A DNA stretch of 58,990 bases, from contig JAKLKC010000043.1 in the NCBI GenBank assembly GCA_023150875.1, positions 1-58,990 on the forward strand, given 5' to 3'. The notes beneath the pieces were generated by a model that saw nothing but the letters and a program-made list of their open reading frames with translations, searched no databases and had not been told where the DNA came from. Both the position numbers and the translations under genes were made by a program. The DNA is from Myxococcota bacterium (GTDB lineage: Bacteria > Myxococcota_A > UBA796 > UBA9615 > JAKLKC01). Shown in pieces: positions 50,948 through 56,231 of the stretch (the first letter of the stretch is position 1; the number at the start of each line of letters is the position of its first letter).

Positions 50948-50960
50948 CAACGAAGCCGCG

Positions 50961-53255
50961 TCAATACGCCTTCCCCTCTTCCTCCTCCGCGGACCTCCCC
51001 TCCCCCGAGGCGTAGGGGAACATGTCCGGCCGGGTGTCGGCGGTGAAGTTCCGGCGCGGCCCCCGATCGGTCCGGGGGGACGCTCCCAACGGGTCCAGAC
51101 GGGCGGCGCACACCTTGTACTCGGGGATCTTCACCTTGGGCTCCACGGCGGGGAGGGTGAGCCGGTTCACCGACGCCGCGCCGCCGTAGTGGTAGGGCAC
51201 GAAGAGGGTGTCCGGGCGGACGGTGGGCGCCACCAGCGCCTCCAGCTCCATCGAGCCCCGGCGGGTGGTCAGCCTCACCCGGTCGCCGCCCCGGATCCCC
51301 AGGCCCTCCGCCGCCCGGGGGTGGACCTCCACCCAGGGCTCGGGGGCCTGGCTGTTCAGGAACTCCAATCGGCGCGTCTGGGTGCCGCTCAGGTAGTGAT
51401 ACACCGTCCGGCCGGTCGCCAGGCGGAACGGGAAGTCCCCGTCGGGCTCCTCGGCGGGGGGCAGGTAGGTCAGGGGGGTGAAGCGCGCCCTCCCGTCCGG
51501 GTGGCCGAACCGCTCGGTGAACAGCCGCGGGGTCCCGGGGTGGTCCTCCCCGGGGCAGGGCCAGAACACCCCGCCCTCGGCGTCGATCCGCTCCCAGGTG
51601 ATCCCGGAGTAGTCCGCCACCCCTCCGCGGCTCACCCGTCGCAGCTCGTCCCAGATCTGCCGGGCGGTGCGATGCGGGAACCACGCCCCGCGGCCGAGCC
51701 TCGCCGCGAGGTCGCACAGGATCTCCCAGTCCCGGCGCGCCTCCCCGGGGGGTTCGGCGGCGGACCGCACCCGCAGCACCCTCCCCTCCATGTTGGTGGT
51801 GGTCCCCTCGTCCTCGCACCACACGGTGCCCGGCAGGACCACGTCGGCCCTCTCGGCGGTCTCCGACAGGAAGAAGTCCACCACCACCAGGGGGTCCAGG
51901 CGGGCCAGCGCCCTCTCCACCTGGGCGAGGTCCGGCAGGGAGACCAGCGGGTTCGAGCACATGAAGAGGCAGCTCCGGATCCGCCCCGCCTCCATGAGCC
52001 CCACCATCTCCGTGGCCGCCGCCCCCTCCCCGGGCAGCTCCTCCTCGGGGATCCCCCACGCCTCCGCCACCACGCGGCGGTCCTCGGGCGCGTCGATGTG
52101 CCGGTATCCGGGGAGCTGGTTGGCCTTCTGCCCGTGCTCCCGGCCCCCCTGGCCGTTGCCCTGGCCGGTCAGCATGGTGGTGCCGCCGCCGGGCTTGCCC
52201 ACCTGGCCCCGGGCCAGGGCGAGGTTGATGCACGCCAGGCAGGCGTCCACCCCGTGGGTGCTGTGCTCGATCCCCCGGGCGTGGAGGATCAGCGAAGGGT
52301 CAGCCCCGCCGTAGAGCCTCGCCGCCGCCACCACCCGGGCGGCGGGGACCCCCGAGATCCGCTCCGCCTCCTCGGGGGTGAAGGGCTCGGCGGCGGCCCG
52401 AGCCTCCTCCCATCCCACCGTCCGCTCCCGCACGTACCCCTCGTCCACCCTCCCGTCGTGGACGACCTGCCGGAGGATCGCGGACAGCAGCGCCACGTCG
52501 GTCCCGGGGCGGGGGGCCAGCCAGAGGTCGGCGGTTCGGGCGGTGGGGGTCTCCCGGGGGTCGACGACGATCAGCCTGGCCCCCCGGTCCCGGGCCGCCC
52601 ACAGCCAGCGGGTGAGGATTGGAAAGCACTCCGCGATGTTGGAACCCACCACCAGGATGCACCGGGCGAGGGGGATGTCGGTCATGGGCAGGGGCGAGCG
52701 GTCGATCCCGAAGGCCCGGGCGTAGGCCGACGCCGACGACGACATGCAGAGCCGGCCGTTGTAGTCGACGTGCCGAGTGCGGAGCCCCACCCGGGCGAAC
52801 TTCCCCACGAGGTAGCACTTCTCGTTGGTCATGGAGGACCCGCCGTACACCGCCACCGCGTCCCGGCCGTGCTCGGCCTGGATCCCCTTCCAACGGTCCA
52901 CCACGTAGCCCAGGGCCTCGTCCCACGACGCCCGCTGGAGCTGCCCCCCCTTCCCGCCGCGGCGGACCATCGGGTGGAGCAGCCGCTGGGGGTGCCCCAC
53001 CTGCTGGTAGGCGACCACCCCCTTGGGGCACAGGGAGCCGCGGTTGTGGGGGAAGTCCCGGGGCTCCACCCCCACGACCTTCCCGCCCCGGACCCGGAGG
53101 AACATGCCGCACTGCACGCCGCAGAAGCAGCAGTGGGTGGGCACCATGGCGCCCGGGAGCCGGGCCGCCTGGGCCCATCCCCCTTCGGGGGCCCCCGACT
53201 CCTGGAAGTCCCGGTTGAAGTCCCGCTCCGCGAAGAAGTCCCGATTGACGCTCAT
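50961..53255 (-). CDS. molybdopterin oxidoreductase, nitrate reductase-like (NarB/NasC group)
   Basis: 764 residues. An N-terminal [4Fe-4S] motif ('THCCFCGVQCGMFLRV' with 'GSLCPKG') and Mo-bis-MGD domains. The 'NGRLCMSSSASAY' segment places a Cys at the Mo-ligand position, as in assimilatory and periplasmic nitrate reductases. MGD-binding wording: 'VGSNIAECFPIL', 'KPGGGTTMLTGQGNGQGGRE', 'FPFRLATGRTVYHYLSGTQT'. There is no Tat signal, so the catalytic site is probably cytoplasmic. The partners (Rieske, ferredoxin, b-type membrane protein, NarK) suggest quinol-linked nitrate reduction. A formate-dehydrogenase-like activity cannot be excluded by sequence alone. The ATG overlaps the stop of the upstream membrane protein. 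Confidence 0.85.
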   Translation of the reverse strand: MSVNRDFFAERDFNRDFQESGAPEGGWAQAARLPGAMVPTHCCFCGVQCGMFLRVRGGKVVGVEPRDFPHNRGSLCPKGVVAYQQVGHPQRLLHPMVRRGGKGGQLQRASWDEALGYVVDRWKGIQAEHGRDAVAVYGGSSMTNEKCYLVGKFARVGLRTRHVDYNGRLCMSSSASAYARAFGIDRSPLPMTDIPLARCILVVGSNIAECFPILTRWLWAARDRGARLIVVDPRETPTARTADLWLAPRPGTDVALLSAILRQVVHDGRVDEGYVRERTVGWEEARAAAEPFTPEEAERISGVPAARVVAAARLYGGADPSLILHARGIEHSTHGVDACLACINLALARGQVGKPGGGTTMLTGQGNGQGGREHGQKANQLPGYRHIDAPEDRRVVAEAWGIPEEELPGEGAAATEMVGLMEAGRIRSCLFMCSNPLVSLPDLAQVERALARLDPLVVVDFFLSETAERADVVLPGTVWCEDEGTTTNMEGRVLRVRSAAEPPGEARRDWEILCDLAARLGRGAWFPHRTARQIWDELRRVSRGGVADYSGITWERIDAEGGVFWPCPGEDHPGTPRLFTERFGHPDGRARFTPLTYLPPAEEPDGDFPFRLATGRTVYHYLSGTQTRRLEFLNSQAPEPWVEVHPRAAEGLGIRGGDRVRLTTRRGSMELEALVAPTVRPDTLFVPYHYGGAASVNRLTLPAVEPKVKIPEYKVCAARLDPLGASPRTDRGPRRNFTADTRPDMFPYASGEGRSAEEEEGKAY

Positions 53256-54304
53256 CAGACGAAGCGCTTTCCCAGGAGCCCGTAGTACGCCTGCCCCCGC
53301 ACCACCCGCTTGCACGAGGGGCAGAGGTCCTGGAGGGACGCGCCGCCCCCCATGTCGTAGTCCTGGTGGAGGTCCCGCAGGGTGTCCTTGAGGTCCCGGA
53401 CGAACTGGGCCGAGGGCAGGGATCGGCCGCAGCGGCGGCACGGCATCGGCTGGGGCGACGCCCCCTCCCCCTCGATCCCCTGCCCCACCTGCTGGTAGAG
53501 GGTCACGCCCACGCTCGCCGGGCGCTGGACGATGTGGAAGAACTTGCCGAAGGGGATCGAGAGCAGCCAGGCGACCACCGCCACCTGGTGGGTCAGGGAC
53601 ACGAACCAATAGAAGCGCCCCTCCCACCACAGGGTGGACGCCGTGAGGGCCATCCCGGTGACGGCGATGGCGAACAGCAGCACCAGGGGCAGCAGGTCGA
53701 ACCCGAACCGCTGGGTGGTCAGGTTCCCCACGTCCAGCAGCCGCCGCCACAGCGCCATCGCCACGCCGACGATGAGCAGGGCCGCGGTGACGTTCAGGGC
53801 GTGGAAGACCGCGAAGCCGGTGCCGGCCTCGACGGGGAAGCGGAGGATCGGCAGGCCCACCAGCCAGAGCTGATAGGTGGCCGGTGGGACGAGGGTGAAG
53901 CGGATCCACCCGAAGGTGAGGGGCAGGGTGATCAGCAGCGAGACCACCACCCCCCAGAAGATCAGCGCGTGGGTGACCCAGCGGGTGGCGCCCCGCCTCA
54001 TGATGAAGGTCTGGGCGAAGATGTCCCGCCACAACGCCGTCGGGACCAGGGTGGCGTACCGCCGGAAGTTGCGAAAGGAAAGGAAGCGCGTCCACCCCGC
54101 CCGGAAGTACCTCCAGGTGGGCGGGCGCGAGATCCACCGGGTGTAGCGCCCCGCCAGCGCCGCGGCCGCGAAGACCGTGGCGACGGCGTAGCCCACCAGC
54201 GCCGAGTCGAAGTCCCGCAACCCCCGGGACCCGAAGTAGATCGCCGCCACGAGCAGGACGGCGACGGCGACCGCCACCGCCGCGGCCGGAAGCTCCCTTC
54301 GCAT
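53255..54304 (-). CDS. polytopic membrane protein, NarI/HdrC-like with zinc-ribbon-type tail
   Basis: 349 residues. About six hydrophobic helices with several His in or near them ('VTHALIFWGVVVSLLITLPL', 'FHALNVTAALLIVGVAMAL', 'LTHQVAVVAWLLSIPFG', 'KFFHIVQRP') suit heme b binding and quinol oxidation. The C-terminal ~80 residues carry two CxxC pairs ('CRRCGRSL' and 'CPSCKRVV') that could bind Zn or a redox centre. It is the first gene of the molybdoenzyme operon and would link the quinone pool to the catalytic subunit. Confidence 0.78.
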   Translation of the reverse strand: MRRELPAAAVAVAVAVLLVAAIYFGSRGLRDFDSALVGYAVATVFAAAALAGRYTRWISRPPTWRYFRAGWTRFLSFRNFRRYATLVPTALWRDIFAQTFIMRRGATRWVTHALIFWGVVVSLLITLPLTFGWIRFTLVPPATYQLWLVGLPILRFPVEAGTGFAVFHALNVTAALLIVGVAMALWRRLLDVGNLTTQRFGFDLLPLVLLFAIAVTGMALTASTLWWEGRFYWFVSLTHQVAVVAWLLSIPFGKFFHIVQRPASVGVTLYQQVGQGIEGEGASPQPMPCRRCGRSLPSAQFVRDLKDTLRDLHQDYDMGGGASLQDLCPSCKRVVRGQAYYGLLGKRFV

Positions 54305-54436
54305 GGGGGGAAACTACCGGGGGCCCCGGGGCTGGCCAGGGTCGCCCCCCGGAGGGGAGGGTCACCGCCCGACCGCGGCGGCCGGGCCCGCCCGGAACCC
54401 TCCCCGCCCCCGGGCGCCCCTCGCGGGGACCGGGGA

Positions 54437-54550
54437 TCAGGGGCAGTCGGTGGCCTGGACCGAGCTCGACGCGGTGGAGTAGCGCCCGACGGCGCCGTAG
54501 TTGTCGTCCGTGGCGAACATGTCGCCCCCGGCCCTCAGCACCTCGCCCCC
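54437..54550 (-). pseudogene. C-terminal fragment of a protein cut off at a toxin-antitoxin module
   Basis: The last ~35 codons of a minus-strand frame ('GGDMFATDDNYGAVGRYST', ending ATDCP and a TGA) look like a genuine protein C-terminus. No plausible upstream part exists: the composition changes abruptly at about 54550, where the HigBA promoter begins. I infer a gene broken by insertion of the module; the parent family was not recognised. Confidence 0.4.
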
Positions 54551-54564
54551 GTGCTTTCTTCTCC

Positions 54565-54593
54565 TTGACCACATGCCTCGGAAGGCATATTCT
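54565..54593 (+). promoter_or_regulatory. higBA promoter with operator in the spacer
   Basis: TTGACC at 54565-54570, a 17-bp spacer, TATTCT at 54588-54593. The spacer holds a perfect inverted repeat, ATGCCT-CGGA-AGGCAT (54573-54588), that reaches the -10 box and fits an autoregulatory site for the Xre-type antitoxin. The expected start (~54600) is next to the ATG at 54601, so the transcript would be leaderless. Confidence 0.65.
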
Positions 54594-54600
54594 CCACGGC

Positions 54601-54934
54601 ATGGCTGGTCTGATCGTCGTCTTCTTTCGGACAGCCCGCGGCACATGCCCCGTACTCGACCATCTCGGGGGGCTTGCCGACGAAGAGGCCGACCGGGTGT
54701 TTGCCGACCTCGCGCTCCTGGAGAGAGAGGCTGGCAGCGGCGGTCACGACCCGGCACATCGACGGGGCACTGTGGGAGATCAAGTCGTCACAGCAGCGGG
54801 TGTTCTGCGCCGTCGTGATCGCCGGAAAGCTGATACTCCTTCACGCCTACAAGAAGCAAGGGCAGAAGGCGCCGCCCAACGAGATCCGCATCGCGAGGAA
54901 GCGGCTCGGAACCTACCTGGAGGGACTGGAGTGA
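54601..54934 (+). pseudogene. higB: HigB-type (Gp49-like) toxin, frameshifted at a GA repeat
   Basis: The first 43 codons from the ATG ('MAGLIVVFFRTARG' to 'FADLALLERE') and the +1 frame after about 54722 ('VTTRHIDGALWEIKSSQQRV' to 'RLGTYLEGLE') are the two halves of one HigB/phage Gp49-like RelE-fold toxin. They are joined at GAGAGAGAG (54721-54729). Adding one GA unit would restore a single reading frame of ~112 residues. It is either a real off-state from slippage, an inactivated toxin, or an assembly error. The toxin TGA overlaps the GTG of the antitoxin. Confidence 0.75.
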
Positions 54935-55224
54935 AAGCGCGCAAGCATCCCCACGAGGGCCCGACGCTCCAGCAGGTCATCGCACGGTGGCGGGAGGAAC
55001 GCCCAGGCTTCTCCGAACGCTTCGACCGAGCCATGCTCGCCGCTGAAGTCCGACAGGCCCGCAAGGACGCCGGGATCACTCAGACTGAGCTCGCCGTCGC
55101 CGCGCACACACAGCCGGCGGTCATCTCCCGCCTGGAACGGGGTCGCTCCCTGCCAAGCCTCGACACGCTGCAGAAGGTCGCGACGGCCCTCAACCGGCGC
55201 CTGGAGATCCGGCTCGCCGAGTGA
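54931..55224 (+). CDS. higA: HigA-type antitoxin (Xre-family HTH)
   Basis: 97 residues. A helix-turn-helix of the Cro/CI type spans ~38-90: 'VRQARKDAGITQTELAVAAH', 'TQPAVISRLERGRSLPSLDT', 'LQKVATALNRRLEIRL'. It neutralises HigB and represses its own promoter, probably through the ATGCCT/AGGCAT dyad. The GTG start is in GTGA overlap with the toxin frame. The intact antitoxin beside a broken toxin is what would be left after a toxin-off mutation. Confidence 0.88.
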   Translation: MKARKHPHEGPTLQQVIARWREERPGFSERFDRAMLAAEVRQARKDAGITQTELAVAAHTQPAVISRLERGRSLPSLDTLQKVATALNRRLEIRLAE

Positions 55225-55717
55225 AACGCGCCGCGGCAGGCCCCCGGGCCGCATCCAGTGTCGCCGCGGCGTCCCCGGGTAGGGGCTCGGAGCGCGTGGT
55301 TCGGTTCCCTGCCCACCTCCGGGAGCAGCTCGTCCTCGTCGTTGGCGCCCAGGGCGCGGCGGTAGTAAGGACGGGTGCGAGAGGGTGGGGAGGGGGACGG
55401 CTCCGCTCCGGACCCGTCCACTTCGGTGCGGTGCCCCCACGAATGAGGGGCGCGACGGGGACGGGGACGGGGACGGGGACGGGGACGGGGACGCTTCTAT
55501 CACAACTGGCTGATTTGTTGGGGGTTTTCGATGCCATCGCGGGGGAGACGGGGCCGTGGTGCGAGGGCGGCCCCTTCCTTCCGCCCGCCTGAACCGAGCG
55601 ACGAGCGACCCCGAGCGCTTCGTGGGGGCGATCCTGTGGTCACGTCGCCGCTCCCGACCGGGTGGACTCCGGTGGAGCGGCAGGCGCGGGACTCAAACCT
55701 CGCAGGGAGATTGCAAC
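55225..55717. other. non-coding region with hexanucleotide repeat
   Basis: 493 bp between higA and the next small gene. It contains six ACGGGG units (55455-55490) and otherwise only low-complexity frames on both strands. GGGAG at 55706-55710 serves the downstream gene. No promoter was convincing. Confidence 0.5.
55455..55490. repeat. (ACGGGG)6 hexanucleotide repeat
   Basis: Six perfect ACGGGG units. The regular G4 runs could form a G-quadruplex. This is the third hexamer array in the window with a G-run core, after the GGGGCC array at 34301 and the GCCCGY array at 50634. Confidence 0.9.
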
Positions 55718-56143
55718 GTGACCACTCCGACGATCATGGTGTTCGAAGACGAGGTCCGGCCGAGCAACATCGACGGCACGACACGCGTCTACTATTCCTC
55801 CACACGCATCGGCCCGGCGCTGGAAGCGATCGCCTCGGCCTCGAAGACCCTCCTCTTCGGCATCAAATTCCGGGACTTCACCCAGACCAGCGGCGGACCC
55901 GTGCAGTTCCAGCTCGAGCTCGAACACTCGAACGACGGCATCACCTGGGACGCCCTGACGGTCCCGGTGGTGCTCTTCACGGCCGGGGTCGCCGGCACGT
56001 ACCAGGGGAAGTTCAAGATGGTCCCCTACTCGGAGTCCTTCGGCAACAAGATCCGGGCGAAGCTCAGCATCAGGGACAGCAACCAAACCCCCGCCCAGGC
56101 CTCCATCGCCGGTGGTGTGTCCCTCAGCGGCAAGCCTTTCTGA
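55718..56143 (+). CDS. small beta-rich protein of unknown function
   Basis: 141 residues from the GTG at 55718 (GGGAG ribosome site 7 nt upstream). No signal peptide. Alternating hydrophobic pattern ('LLFGIKFRDFTQTSGG', 'VQFQLELEHSNDGITWDAL', 'FGNKIRAKLSIRDSNQ') suggests a beta-sandwich. It precedes the glycosidase-like gene by ~90 bp on the same strand. No family recognised. Confidence 0.65.
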   Translation: MTTPTIMVFEDEVRPSNIDGTTRVYYSSTRIGPALEAIASASKTLLFGIKFRDFTQTSGGPVQFQLELEHSNDGITWDALTVPVVLFTAGVAGTYQGKFKMVPYSESFGNKIRAKLSIRDSNQTPAQASIAGGVSLSGKPF

Positions 56144-56231
56144 TCCATGACGGTGTCCCGGCACCCCGCTCCCGCCGGGGCGGCGGGGTGCTGGGGCACC
56201 GTGCCATACTGGCGACGGAGGGCGAGGTCCG

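Larger units (their letters stand above)
50571..50960. other. repeat-rich gap within the nitrate reductase gene block
   Basis: This 390-bp stretch splits the molybdoenzyme gene from its ferredoxin subunit. It holds a (GCCCGY)n hexamer array (50634-50715), further GGGCACG-like units around 50763-50800, and a REP-like motif with three 13-bp direct repeats (50899-50947). I see no credible gene; the open frames crossing it are low-complexity Ala-Arg or Gly-Thr products of the repeats. Confidence 0.7.

Noticed and set aside
50629-52233. Protein with a long Ala-Arg repeat tail
   Set aside because: The tail is the translation of the GCCCGY array, and the upstream part is a shadow of the molybdoenzyme gene in another frame.
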